Shown piece after piece: positions 30,854 to 40,709 of a DNA stretch of 64,000 bases. The position numbers and the translations under genes are program-made. This DNA comes from Sphingobium sp. 66-54 (GTDB lineage Bacteria > Pseudomonadota > Alphaproteobacteria > Sphingomonadales > Sphingomonadaceae): contig MKWI01000020.1 in NCBI GenBank assembly GCA_001899715.1, positions 1-64,000 of the forward strand, given 5' to 3'. The number at the start of each line of letters is the position of its first letter. The first letter of the stretch is position 1. Below the pieces are notes generated by a model. That model ran no database searches, was not told the origin of the DNA, and saw only the letters and a list, made by a program, of their open reading frames with translations.

Positions 30854-31725
30854 ACAACCTCGTTCCTCTCCGCCGCGCCGAGCCGGCCTGGACCGATCAG
30901 CTCCGCACCGAGGGCTATTGCATCATTCCCGATGCTTTGCCGGTCGGAGCCATTGCCGCGCTCGAAGCCGATCTTGATCCGGTCTTCGCGGCAACGCCCT
31001 TCTGCCGGGGCCGCTTCTATGGCGAGCGGACCAAGCGCTTCGGCTCCCTGCTCAGGCGTTCGCCCCACGCGGCGCAGCTCGTCCTCAATCCGATGATCCT
31101 TTCGATGGTCGAGGAGATTCTGGTGCCGGCCTGCGACCGGATTCAGCTCAACGTGGCGCAAGCCATCGAGATCCATCCCGGCGAAATGCGCCAGTTTCCG
31201 CACCGCGATCACGATATGTGGCAGGGCGAAAAGGGAAATCACGAATATCTCGTCAATGTGATCTGGCCGCTGACGTCCTTCACGCGCGAAAACGGCGCGA
31301 CACAGATCTACCCCGGCAGCCATGGGCCGAAAGGCATGGCACGCGAGGAAACAGGTAAGCCGATCATCGCCGAATGCGGTCCCGGCTCAGCCATCTGTTT
31401 TCTGGGTTCGACGGCGCATGGCGCGGGCGCAAATCGAACCGACCATGTGCGGCGCGGTATCGTGATCGGTTACTGCCTTGGCTGGCTCAAGCCCTATGAG
31501 AACCAGTGGCTCGCCTATCCGCCCGAGGTCGCTCGCACCTTCCCGCCCGAACTGTCCGCCCTCGCGGGCTATAGGCAGCACCGGCCCAATCTCGGCAATT
31601 TCGAGGGTCAATGCCCGTCGATCCTGCTCGGCAAGGACGTACCTGAACATATCGGGGCGATCGACGCGCTCAGGCCCGATCAGGCAGCGATGATAGAAGG
31701 CTTCGGTCAATCGGTCGGGGGCTGA
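30850..31725 (+). CDS. Phytanoyl-CoA dioxygenase (PhyH) family protein
   Basis: LRTEGYCIIPDALP; QFPHRDHDMW (HxD) and ATQIYPGSHGPKG. Confidence 0.87.
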   Translation: MNNLVPLRRAEPAWTDQLRTEGYCIIPDALPVGAIAALEADLDPVFAATPFCRGRFYGERTKRFGSLLRRSPHAAQLVLNPMILSMVEEILVPACDRIQLNVAQAIEIHPGEMRQFPHRDHDMWQGEKGNHEYLVNVIWPLTSFTRENGATQIYPGSHGPKGMAREETGKPIIAECGPGSAICFLGSTAHGAGANRTDHVRRGIVIGYCLGWLKPYENQWLAYPPEVARTFPPELSALAGYRQHRPNLGNFEGQCPSILLGKDVPEHIGAIDALRPDQAAMIEGFGQSVGG

Positions 31726-31729
31726 ACAT

Positions 31730-32344
31730 ATGAGCCCGGCCTATGTTCTCGAGCCAACCTACGACACGCTCAGGCGGCGGCTGTTCACTGGCGTCTGGCC
31801 ATCGGGCCAGCGCCTTGAAGCCGCCCGGCTCGCTACAGAACTGGGCGTCAGCATGACGCCCGTGCGCGACAGCCTCAATCGACTTGCCGGCGAGCGGCTC
31901 GTCCATTCGTCGCCCGGCGAGGGCTTCCAGGTTCCCCTGCTCAGCGAGACCGAGCTTCGGGGACTGATAGACTGGCACCGCGCTCTCATCGGCGTTGCAC
32001 TTGGACGGTGCGGTGCAATCGCCATGTCCACGGATTTGCCGCAAGGCCATGACGGTATCGGCGAGCGCACGGCGATCCTGTTTACGGCAATCGCAAGTAC
32101 GGCCGGAAGCCTCGAGCTTCACTGGGCTCTCGGAAATGCCGCCGCGCGCCTCGGCTGTTATCGACGACATGAGGAAAACGTCCTCGATGGCGCCCATGCA
32201 GAACTGGCCGCTCTCGAAGCGCTTGTGCGTGAGGGAAAGCGGGCCGGGCTCGCGCGGGCAATCGAGCGGTATCATGATCGCCGCCACGCCGTTGCCGGTG
32301 ATCTGGTGCATGCTGCACGGTATGCAGGATCCTCTGATGCGTGA
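31730..32344 (+). CDS. GntR-family transcriptional regulator
   Basis: TYDTLRRRLFTGVWPSGQRLEAARLATELGVSMTPVRDSLNRLAGERLV wHTH plus FCD-like C-terminus. Confidence 0.85.
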   Translation: MSPAYVLEPTYDTLRRRLFTGVWPSGQRLEAARLATELGVSMTPVRDSLNRLAGERLVHSSPGEGFQVPLLSETELRGLIDWHRALIGVALGRCGAIAMSTDLPQGHDGIGERTAILFTAIASTAGSLELHWALGNAAARLGCYRRHEENVLDGAHAELAALEALVREGKRAGLARAIERYHDRRHAVAGDLVHAARYAGSSDA

Positions 32345-32396
32345 AGCCACGTCACGGACGCCGTTCGACCTCACGACCGGGACTACGGGAAGGAAA

Positions 32397-32633
32397 ATGA
32401 TGACGAAGAAGAAGCTGATCCTCGCGGTGTTCACAGGCCCGTTCAGCCTCGCGGCCTGTTCCCAGGCCGCCCCGCGCAGCAGCGAATATTTCGCCGAGCA
32501 TCTGGACGAGGCTCGCCAGGTCGTCGCCGGCTGCCGCGACGGGACAATGCGCGGCGAAGAGTGCGCGAATGCGAACCTGGCCGTCGAGGAGGCCGATGCG
32601 AAGGAGCGGTTCAGGCGTTTCAGGGGCCGCTGA
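32397..32633 (+). CDS. EexN-family entry-exclusion lipoprotein
   Basis: Lipobox SLAAC; HLDEARQVVAGCRDGTMRGEECANANLAVEEADAKERFRRFRGR. Confidence 0.75.
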   Translation: MMTKKKLILAVFTGPFSLAACSQAAPRSSEYFAEHLDEARQVVAGCRDGTMRGEECANANLAVEEADAKERFRRFRGR

Positions 32634-32644
32634 TCGATGCGCGG

Positions 32645-33034
32645 CTATCGAATGACCGAGACTTTCACGCTGGCGGCGTCAGCGATCGTCCGCCACGTCC
32701 TGTCCGCCGTGAGAGCGGGCAGCCCGTCGCGCAGCGCGAGCGCCAGGCAGAATCTGTCGCCAAGCGACAAGCCTGCCTCGGCCGTCACGGCCCTCAGCCT
32801 TCCGGCGATGGTCGCAAGGGCCTGGTCCGCCTCGACAATGATCATCGGCAAGGGATGCAGCATGGCATCGACTTCGCTGGCAGGCATGCCCGCGTGAATG
32901 AAGTGGCTCACGACCTCGGCATAGTTGACCGAGGTCATGCGCGATGTAGCGATCGCGTCGGCCACCTTTCCGGCTCCGGCTTCTTCTTTCAGCAATGCCA
33001 GCAGCGCCGAAGCATCGAGGACCGCTTCGCTCAC
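32645..33034 (-). CDS. vapC: PIN-domain VapC-family toxin
   Basis: AVLDASALLALLKEE and LSLGDRFCLALA...LTADRTW PIN residues. Confidence 0.9.
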   Translation of the reverse strand: MSEAVLDASALLALLKEEAGAGKVADAIATSRMTSVNYAEVVSHFIHAGMPASEVDAMLHPLPMIIVEADQALATIAGRLRAVTAEAGLSLGDRFCLALALRDGLPALTADRTWRTIADAASVKVSVIR

Positions 33035-33276
33035 TCGCCGGAATCCTCGCGGCGGCCCGCAAGGAACGCATCCACCGACGCCTCGGGTTTGCCGGCGGTA
33101 TATTTCTTGGCCAATGCCTGCGCATGCGCGATCGACTGGGCAACAGTCCGCAGGATCACGCCATCGGGCGTCTCTTCGACGAGCAGTGATCCGCCTCCAG
33201 CGAGGCCCAGGCGTTTGCGGATATCGGCGGGCAAGCTCATCCGGCCGTTCGGAGTGATGGTCACCTGAACCGTCAT
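33031..33276 (-). CDS. vapB: AbrB/MazE-fold antitoxin (VapB-like)
   Basis: VQVTITPNGRMSLPADIRKRLGLAGGGSLLVEE; overlaps vapC start. Confidence 0.87.
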   Translation of the reverse strand: MTVQVTITPNGRMSLPADIRKRLGLAGGGSLLVEETPDGVILRTVAQSIAHAQALAKKYTAGKPEASVDAFLAGRREDSGE

Positions 33277-33437
33277 CGCGTACCTCTTAAACCCCTTCGT
33301 TCCATGAGTGCCGAAGCCAGTCGTTATCCAGTAGCACCATTATGCCATGAATATCCTTTCGTGTCTCGATTCAATTTTTGAGGCATGATTGGTGTTTCAT
33401 GGGTGCAAAGTGCGCCCTGTGCTGTTAGGTTGTCCCG

Positions 33438-34370
33438 ATGCGCACCGGCCTCGATCATCTTCCGGCACAGAAAAGACGCGAAATCGAGCGCGTCGTGCAG
33501 ATCATCTTCGAGGAGTTTGAAGATGCGCTGGCGCTCGCCACGCATCAATGGAAGAAGAAGGGCCGGATCGAGAAGATCATTCTCTATGGCAGCTATGCAC
33601 GCGGCGGCTGGGTCGATGAGCCGCATACGGCCAAGGGCTATCAATCGGATTTCGACCTGCTGATCATCGTCAATGACAAAAGGCTGACCGACCGGGTCGA
33701 TTATTGGCTGAAGCTGGAGGATCGGCTCAACCGCGAGCTGTCGATCACCAAGTCGCTCAAGACGCCGGTCAATTTCATCGTCCACACGCTGCAGGAAGTA
33801 AATGATGGCCTGGCGCACGGCCGCTATTTCTTCATGGATGTCGCACGCGACGGCGTCGCGCTCTACCAGTTCGAGGACAGCGAACTGCACAAGCCCAAGC
33901 CGAAGACGCCCGAGCAGGCGCTGGCTATGGCGACGGAATATTTCGAAGAGTGGTTCCCTGCCGCGATGCAGCGCTTCGAAATTTTCAAGGTGGGTCTCGA
34001 GAAAGGTTTCCTTAGACCGGCGGCATTCGATCTCCACCAATCCACCGAGTTCCTCTACCACTGCGTCCTTCTCGTCGCGACCTTCTACACGCCACATGTC
34101 CACAATCTCGGCTTCCTGCGCACCCAGGCCGAACGTCTCGACCTTCGGCTGGTCGATGCCTGGCCGCGCGAACGGAAGGCCGACCGGACGCTCTTCGAAA
34201 AGCTCAAGGAAGCCTATGTGAAGGCCCGCTATTCGAAGCATTACCGGATCAGCACCGAGCAGCTCGAATGGCTCGCGGCGCGCGTCGAGGAACTGGGCGG
34301 ACACGTCCATGCGATCTGCACTGAACGCCTCGTCGCCCTCGAACAGGATGTCACGCGGGAGGGATCGTAA
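33438..34370 (+). CDS. Nucleotidyltransferase-HEPN fusion protein (MNT-HEPN in one chain)
   Basis: IILYGSYARGG...YQSDFDLLIIV nucleotidyltransferase motif; C-terminal LHQSTEFLYHCVLLVATFYTPHVHNL...YSKHYRIS HEPN-like region. Confidence 0.8.
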   Translation: MRTGLDHLPAQKRREIERVVQIIFEEFEDALALATHQWKKKGRIEKIILYGSYARGGWVDEPHTAKGYQSDFDLLIIVNDKRLTDRVDYWLKLEDRLNRELSITKSLKTPVNFIVHTLQEVNDGLAHGRYFFMDVARDGVALYQFEDSELHKPKPKTPEQALAMATEYFEEWFPAAMQRFEIFKVGLEKGFLRPAAFDLHQSTEFLYHCVLLVATFYTPHVHNLGFLRTQAERLDLRLVDAWPRERKADRTLFEKLKEAYVKARYSKHYRISTEQLEWLAARVEELGGHVHAICTERLVALEQDVTREGS

Positions 34371-34502
34371 CCCTCCGGGGCCGGGACGCGCACGGCCCGG
34401 TCGCCGCGAATGCGGCGATAGAGCCCGACGACCGCAAGGCCGGCCCGCCCAATCAAGAACTGGCGTGACTGACCGCACCGGATTTGCAATTCACAATCCA
34501 CA

Positions 34503-34553
34503 ATGTTACAAAACCTCTAACTAAAACTGAATTTATTAGAGGTTTTGTAACAT
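34503..34553. promoter_or_regulatory. Perfect 18-bp inverted repeat overlapping abiEi start codon
   Basis: ATGTTACAAAACCTCTAA-N15-TTAGAGGTTTTGTAACAT. Confidence 0.75.
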
Positions 34554-35172
34554 GCCGACCATGCCATACACTCAGCGTGATCATCTCCGCGCGATGGTGG
34601 CGCAGCATGGGATCGTCCGCGCGCAGGAACTGCGCAAGGCGGGGGTCGCGGGCACGACCATCCAGCGGGCGCTCGAAAATGGCGAACTCGTCAGGATCGG
34701 CCGCGGCCTCTACCAGGATTCGCGAAGCGACATCGACACGGACCAGGCGCTCGCCGAGGTCGCCAAGCGTACCCCCAAGGGCGTGATAGCCATGATCTCG
34801 GCGCTCGCTTTCCACGGTCTGACCGATCAAATGCCGCGCAGGGTCTGGGTCGCGATCGGACCGAGCGGCTGGTCCCCGGTTCCAGCCTATCCGCCGACAA
34901 GGATCGTCCGCTTCGCCGAGAAATATCTGCGACAGGGCATCGAGCATCACAAGATCGCAGGGGTCGATGTGCCGATCTACTCGGCGGCCAAGACGCTTGC
35001 CGACCTGTTTCGCAACGGTCGGCTGGTCGACCGCTCGGTCGCCGTCGAGGGACTGCGCGCTGCAATCGAGCAGCGCAAGGCAACACCAGGGCAGATCGCC
35101 GAAGCCGCTCGCTCGGGCGGCGCGTGGCGGATCATGCGTCCCTATCTGGAGGCACTCACTTTCAATGGCTGA
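34552..35172 (+). CDS. abiEi: AbiEi-family antitoxin (type IV TA)
   Basis: N-terminal wHTH (LRAMVAQHGIVRAQELRKAGVAGTTIQRALENGELVRIGRGLYQ) and AbiEi_4-like body. Confidence 0.85.
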   Translation: MPTMPYTQRDHLRAMVAQHGIVRAQELRKAGVAGTTIQRALENGELVRIGRGLYQDSRSDIDTDQALAEVAKRTPKGVIAMISALAFHGLTDQMPRRVWVAIGPSGWSPVPAYPPTRIVRFAEKYLRQGIEHHKIAGVDVPIYSAAKTLADLFRNGRLVDRSVAVEGLRAAIEQRKATPGQIAEAARSGGAWRIMRPYLEALTFNG

Positions 35173-36031
35173 TGGTCTCACCAATATCGCCGCGTCGGTG
35201 AAACAGCGCCTCCTCAACAAGGCGCGGCAGGAGGGGCGCGCATTCGATGTCCTGCTCGTCCGCTTCGCGCTCGAACGCCTGCTCTGCCGGCTTTCGCTCT
35301 CGCAATATCGCGATCACTACATCCTCAAGGGCGGAATGCTTGTCACCCTGTGGCTCGAAGGGGGAATGAGGGAAACGCGCGATGCCGATTTCCTCGGCTT
35401 CGGCGAAGCCGATGAGGAAACCCTGAAACAGATTTTCGCCGAGATCATGGCGGTCCCGGCGGGGGACGGGCTGGTATTCGATACCGATGCGCTGATCGCC
35501 ACGGCAATTCGCGAAGACATGGAATATGGCGGCATTCGCCTGCGGACATCGGCCTATCTCGAGCGCACCCGCATTCCGGTCGTCCTCGATATCGGCTTCG
35601 GCGATGCCCTGGCAGATGCCGCGCATCGCATCGACTATCCCTCGCTGCTCGACATGGATCAGCCCAGCATCCGCGCTTATCCGCCGGCATCGGTCATTGC
35701 CGAAAAATTCCAGGCCATCGTCGCGCTCGGCCTTGCCAATGGACGCATGAAAGACTTCCACGACCTATGGGCCATTCCGAAGATGGTGCCGATCGATGCG
35801 GATGCGCTCGACGCGGCGATCGCCGCCACATTCGCGCGCAGGTCAACCGAGGTTCCGGCAAAGCGTCCGCATGGCCTGTCGGAGGATATGGCGGCGGATC
35901 CCGCCGCGCGGCGACGATGGTTCGCCTATGGCGAATCACTTGAGCTGACCGGTGTGGATTTTGGCGAGGTGCTGGACGATGCTTGGAACCTGCTTGGACC
36001 ATCATGCGAAAGGCTGAACAATCGCGCATGA
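35165..36031 (+). CDS. abiEii: AbiEii-family nucleotidyltransferase toxin
   Basis: FALERLLCRLSLSQYRDHYILKGGMLVTLWLEGGMRETRDADFLGF; overlaps abiEi stop. Confidence 0.88.
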   Translation: MADGLTNIAASVKQRLLNKARQEGRAFDVLLVRFALERLLCRLSLSQYRDHYILKGGMLVTLWLEGGMRETRDADFLGFGEADEETLKQIFAEIMAVPAGDGLVFDTDALIATAIREDMEYGGIRLRTSAYLERTRIPVVLDIGFGDALADAAHRIDYPSLLDMDQPSIRAYPPASVIAEKFQAIVALGLANGRMKDFHDLWAIPKMVPIDADALDAAIAATFARRSTEVPAKRPHGLSEDMAADPAARRRWFAYGESLELTGVDFGEVLDDAWNLLGPSCERLNNRA

Positions 36032-36278
36032 GACCAACACGTCGCGCCATATAAATCCGTCACTCTTCAGCTATCGCGGTGAATGCTGAGTAACTTGAAT
36101 GGCTTGCCTTCCCGGTTCGTTCCCGCCATGTTCGGGTTGCGAGGACGAACAGTCTGGCGATCGTTCGCGCCTTAATCGCGCCAGGCATCAAGAGCGCCGG
36201 TCCATGAAGGACAGGCGGCCGTACCGGACAAGGGCATCCGTCTGGATTGCCTGACGGCGGCACAGCGTTGGAAGTATC

Positions 36279-36932
36279 ATGGCCGGCTTCCCGGCCATCA
36301 TGCGCTGCTGCCCCGGGAAGTTCCACGTGTCATCGTCCGCTCCGCCATTTCGCGGCCATCGGCCTCCTTTTTCCGTTTCGTCGGGAGCGCATAACTGCCC
36401 GGTCGACGTCTTCGAGCCTGCCTGTGAAGAGGCCCCGGCGACCAGCCTGGACGAGACGTTTCGCACAGAACGCAGCGCGCTCTTGCGCTATCTGGGACGC
36501 CGGGCGGGACATGACGCCGCGCCCGATCTGGTACAGGAGGTGTTTGCCCGGGCGGCGAGCAGTGCGCAGGCATCGCGTCTCGCCAACCCGGCGGCGTTCG
36601 TCAGGCGCATTGCCAGGAACCTGCTGATCGACCGCGCGCGCCGCCGCGAGAGCGATAACAATATCGTGATCTTTCCTCTCGACGAGCAGCGCGATGCGAG
36701 CGTTCTGCCGGAACAGACACTGAATCTCGAAGCTGCCGACCTGTTGCGAATCTACGAGCAGGCCGTCAATGATCTGCCCGAGAAAACGCGCCGGGTCTTT
36801 GTGATGAGCCGGGACGAAGAACTCACCTATAGTCAGATCAGCGAACAACTCGGGATCAGCATGGCGACAGTGCAATATCATATGGTGCGTGCGATCGCCT
36901 TCGTCGCCGCGGCGGTGAAGGATCATCGATGA
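36279..36932 (+). CDS. FecI-like ECF RNA polymerase sigma factor
   Basis: LLRYLGRRAGHDAAPDLVQEVFARA and LPEKTRRVFVMSRDEELTYSQISEQLGISMATVQYHMVRAI. Exact start uncertain. Confidence 0.85.
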   Translation: MAGFPAIMRCCPGKFHVSSSAPPFRGHRPPFSVSSGAHNCPVDVFEPACEEAPATSLDETFRTERSALLRYLGRRAGHDAAPDLVQEVFARAASSAQASRLANPAAFVRRIARNLLIDRARRRESDNNIVIFPLDEQRDASVLPEQTLNLEAADLLRIYEQAVNDLPEKTRRVFVMSRDEELTYSQISEQLGISMATVQYHMVRAIAFVAAAVKDHR

Positions 36933-38026
36933 GCGATGAAGAATGGCCGGGCGGCAGAGCCTCGTCATCAACCGATCTCGAAGCGGCAGCCTGGTGTTTC
37001 CGGTTGAAGGAAACGCCAACAGAGGCGCTGCTCGCCGAATTCCAGTCCTGGGTCGCCGCATCCAAGACCAACGCCGAGGCGTTCGCCAATGCGATGCTGG
37101 TGGCACCGATGAAGCCCGCCGAGCGTGAGCGCATCGAACAGTTTCTGGGGCAATCCCTCCCGGCCCTCTACAAGCCCGGTCGTAAGACGCGAGCCGGTTC
37201 GCCCAGTGCAACGATTCACTCCTTTCCGGCCAAGAATCATGCAACTCCGCTCAACCCCGCAGGCCCCAGCCGCAGGGGACGCAGATGGGCGACCGGCGCG
37301 ATCGCGGCGGCGGCAATGGTTGCCCTGACCGTCGGGCTCCTCCCAAACTTGCCGCTCCCGTGGCTCTTGTCGCAGGCCCGAGCCGAGACCTATGCGACGG
37401 GTCATGGAGATATCCGGCGTTTCACGCTGGCCGATGGATCGTTGGTGACTCTCGACACCGATAGCCGGGTCGAGGTGGTGATCGAACGGAGCAAACGCCA
37501 CGCCCTGCTGCGCAAGGGCCGCGCGCGCTTCGTCGTGGCGGCCGATCCGCGCCCCTTCACGATCCGGGCCGGTAATGGCGATGTCGTCGCGGCCGAAGGG
37601 GCGATCGATGTCGGGGTGGACGGAAATGGGCGTGTCGAACTGCGTCTGCGGTCGGGCTCAGCCGGTGTGAAGGCACGCGATACGAAGGATAAGCAGAGCG
37701 AGAGCATGCCGCTCACGATCGACCATCCCGTCCTCTACGCGGGAGGCGATTTCGCGCTGCGAGTGGTTACGGCGCCGACGGCCGATACGCGCGACTGGCC
37801 GAGCGGATGGGTGGAATATCGCACGATCTCGCTCGGCGAGCTTATCCGCGAAGCCAATCGCTATGCCAAGAGACCGATCATTCTCGACGACCCGAAACTT
37901 GCGAGCCTCGCCGCGTCAGGGCGGTTCCAGCTCACCGAGACGGACAGGTTCACCAGCCGGATGGCCGAGTTGTTCCAGCTCCGCATCTCACGCCGGGCCG
38001 ATGGTATCCATCTGCGCCGCCAATAG
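36929..38026 (+). CDS. FecR-family anti-sigma / signal transducer
   Basis: N-terminal FecR segment, TM at TGAIAAAAMVALTVGLLPN, ATGHGDIRRFTLADGSLVTLDTDSRVEV. Confidence 0.88.
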   Translation: MSDEEWPGGRASSSTDLEAAAWCFRLKETPTEALLAEFQSWVAASKTNAEAFANAMLVAPMKPAERERIEQFLGQSLPALYKPGRKTRAGSPSATIHSFPAKNHATPLNPAGPSRRGRRWATGAIAAAAMVALTVGLLPNLPLPWLLSQARAETYATGHGDIRRFTLADGSLVTLDTDSRVEVVIERSKRHALLRKGRARFVVAADPRPFTIRAGNGDVVAAEGAIDVGVDGNGRVELRLRSGSAGVKARDTKDKQSESMPLTIDHPVLYAGGDFALRVVTAPTADTRDWPSGWVEYRTISLGELIREANRYAKRPIILDDPKLASLAASGRFQLTETDRFTSRMAELFQLRISRRADGIHLRRQ

Positions 38027-38138
38027 AATAGCCGAAAAAATAATTTGCGGGGGTGACTGACGGCCCCCCTGCAGCCTGCGTCGATACCCCGATCAAGAGC
38101 GCGCCGACCGGCAAAGCTCATGATCATCAGGGGGACAT

Positions 38139-40709
38139 ATGGCAGAGAAACGGTTTCACGGGCTTTCGGTGCTGCTGGCGGGTGCCGCGATGGCGACGTT
38201 GCCGATGCCGGCGTTGGCGCAGAGCGATCAGACTTATCAGTTCGACCTCCAGGCCCAGGATCTGGGTGATGCGTTGCGCAGCGTCGCGGCCAAGGCAGGC
38301 TGGGAGCTTTATGCGTCGGCCGAGGATGTGAACGGCGTTCCCGCGCCCAGGCTCGAAGGCGCGCTCACCGCACGGCAGGCGATCGAGCGCTTGCTGGCCG
38401 ACACGAACCTGCGTGCTCGCTTCCGCGACGGAGCCGTGATCATCCGGGGGCGATCGGCAGCGATAGCGACGGCAGACGATGAGGCGGCCGACAGCGAGAT
38501 CGTTGTGACTGGCAGCCTCATACGTGGTGCCGATATCCCCTCCGCCAGAATTACAGTATCCCGGTCGGACATCGAAAATGCCGGACAGTCGGATCTGGGT
38601 GAGGTGGTTCGCAATATCCCCCAGAACTTCAGTGGTGGCCAGAACCCTGGCGTCGGCTTCGGTGCCGGGCAGCTCAACACCAATCTCAATTCAGCGGCGC
38701 ATCTCAACCTGCGTGGTCTTGGTTCCGATGCGACGCTGACGCTGCTGAACGGCCATCGGCTCCCTTATGATGGCGCGTTCGGGGGCGTCGATATTTCCGC
38801 CATACCGGTCGAAGCGGTCGAGCGGATCGAGATCGTGCCCGATGGTTCTTCCGCGCAATATGGGTCGGACGCGGTGGCAGGCGTCGCCAATATCATACTT
38901 CGCAGAGACTTTACGGGATTGAAGACCTCGGCACGGATCGGAGGTTCAACCGATGGCGGCAACTTCCAGCAAGGTGTTGATGTCGTCGGCGGTGCAAGCT
39001 GGGCATCCGGCAACCTGATCGCCGCCTATCACTTCGCACACAATTCAGCGATCTATGCGCGGGAACGCAGCTATACGGACTCGCTGGCGCCGGGGAGCTC
39101 CCTCTACCCCTCGATCCGCCAACATTCCGTAACGATTTCTGGTCGCCAGACGATAGCACCGGGCATCGAGTTCAAGGTTGACGGACTCTACAGCAACCGG
39201 CGTTCGACTATTACCTCGGGCAGCCTGGGGAACGCTGGTCTCACAGAGTCCCGATACGCTCCAACGACGAAGGCCTTCTCCATCATCCCGGCCATCGATG
39301 TGAACCTGGGCGGCCAATGGATGGCAAAAGCCTCGCTCGCCTATGGCAGGGACGACAGTCGCTACAACAGGTTGTTCAACCAGCCGGGCATGACCGGCAC
39401 GGTGACGTCCGGCTGCTACTGTAACACTACCTTGACCACCGAACTGGTGATCGATGGACCGCTCGTCTCCTTGCCCGCAGGAGATCTGCGCGTGGCGATC
39501 GGTGGAGGATATCGCTCCAGCAGCATGCGCTATTCGCGTTACGAAAATGAAGGTCTTGCCGCTGCGTTCGACGCCAGCCGGAAAAGTCACTATCTCTTTG
39601 GAGAGGTCCAGCTTCCGGTGATCGCTCCAGAGCAAAGTGTGCCGCTGGTCCGTCGGTTCACAATTACCGCCGCCGCACGTTATGAGAATTATCCGGGCAT
39701 GGCGAGCGTCACGACGCCGAAACTTGGTGCTGTCCTCGAACCCAATAGCGACCTCACGATCAAGGCCTCGTGGGGCCGATCGTTCAAGGCACCCACGCTC
39801 TATCAGCAACATGTCGGTTACGAGGCCTATCTTCTCCCCGCCAGCTGGTATGTTCCAGCCGCCTCGGGCACGATCTTCTATGCAAGCGGCGGAAACCCGG
39901 ACCTGGAACCCGAACGTGCGCGCAGTTGGTCGGCGGGGTTCGAATTTCATCCTCAAGCGCTCGAAGGGTTTCGCGTCGGCGCGAGCTATTTCAACGTGCG
40001 CTATCGGGATCGCGTCGCCAGACCGATCGCCGGATCGATCGCATCCGCGTTCAGTCAGCCCGGCTATGTCAGCCTGTTGAACTATTCCCCTTCGACCGGG
40101 CTGCTGGGCGGACTCGTGGCGGGCTCGCTTTATGGCTTGACCAACTATACCGGTGCCCCATTCGATCCAGCAAACGTGCTCGTCCTCGTGGACAACCGCA
40201 ACCTCAATCTTGCCCGACAGGACATTGAGGGCGTCGACATACACACCAGCGTTCGGTTCTCCATCAGCCCGGATCAAAATATCGGGCTGAACGGATCGGC
40301 GACTTATCTCAAAAGCGACCAGCAGCTCACCCCGCTCCTGCCGCTCACCCAGCTTGCGGGCGTGATCTTCAACCCGCCCCATTGGCGCGGACGTCTCGGC
40401 GCCAGTTGGGAAGCGCGGCGCTTCAACGTGTCGATGTTCGCCAACTATACGGGCAGCGTCACGGACAATCGCTTCCTCCCGTCGAGTTCGGTCGACTCCA
40501 TCCTGACCTTCGACTTCGCGGCCAGGGTGGACATTGGGAACTCTTCCTCCCGGTCGCCAGCGCTGACGATCACGATCGTTGCCAACAATATGTTCAATGC
40601 AAAGCCTGACATCATTCGGGTAACCGGTTCGACCGACACACCCTATGATTCGACGAATTATTCGGCGATCGGTCGCTTTCTCGGATTGACCGTATCGCGG
40701 AGCTGGTGA
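38139..40709 (+). CDS. TonB-dependent receptor with N-terminal STN domain
   Basis: QFDLQAQDLGDALRSVAAKAGWELYASAEDV (STN); IVVTGSLIRGADIPSARITV TonB box/plug; C-terminal FLGLTVSRSW. Confidence 0.9.
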   Translation: MAEKRFHGLSVLLAGAAMATLPMPALAQSDQTYQFDLQAQDLGDALRSVAAKAGWELYASAEDVNGVPAPRLEGALTARQAIERLLADTNLRARFRDGAVIIRGRSAAIATADDEAADSEIVVTGSLIRGADIPSARITVSRSDIENAGQSDLGEVVRNIPQNFSGGQNPGVGFGAGQLNTNLNSAAHLNLRGLGSDATLTLLNGHRLPYDGAFGGVDISAIPVEAVERIEIVPDGSSAQYGSDAVAGVANIILRRDFTGLKTSARIGGSTDGGNFQQGVDVVGGASWASGNLIAAYHFAHNSAIYARERSYTDSLAPGSSLYPSIRQHSVTISGRQTIAPGIEFKVDGLYSNRRSTITSGSLGNAGLTESRYAPTTKAFSIIPAIDVNLGGQWMAKASLAYGRDDSRYNRLFNQPGMTGTVTSGCYCNTTLTTELVIDGPLVSLPAGDLRVAIGGGYRSSSMRYSRYENEGLAAAFDASRKSHYLFGEVQLPVIAPEQSVPLVRRFTITAAARYENYPGMASVTTPKLGAVLEPNSDLTIKASWGRSFKAPTLYQQHVGYEAYLLPASWYVPAASGTIFYASGGNPDLEPERARSWSAGFEFHPQALEGFRVGASYFNVRYRDRVARPIAGSIASAFSQPGYVSLLNYSPSTGLLGGLVAGSLYGLTNYTGAPFDPANVLVLVDNRNLNLARQDIEGVDIHTSVRFSISPDQNIGLNGSATYLKSDQQLTPLLPLTQLAGVIFNPPHWRGRLGASWEARRFNVSMFANYTGSVTDNRFLPSSSVDSILTFDFAARVDIGNSSSRSPALTITIVANNMFNAKPDIIRVTGSTDTPYDSTNYSAIGRFLGLTVSRSW

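Noticed and set aside
33324-34478. 384-aa minus-strand ORF opposite the MNT-HEPN gene
   Set aside because: Shadow ORF; the plus-strand nucleotidyltransferase motif is convincing.
39045-40382. 445-aa minus-strand ORF opposite the TonB receptor
   Set aside because: Antisense shadow; no known domain, and the receptor frame is clear.
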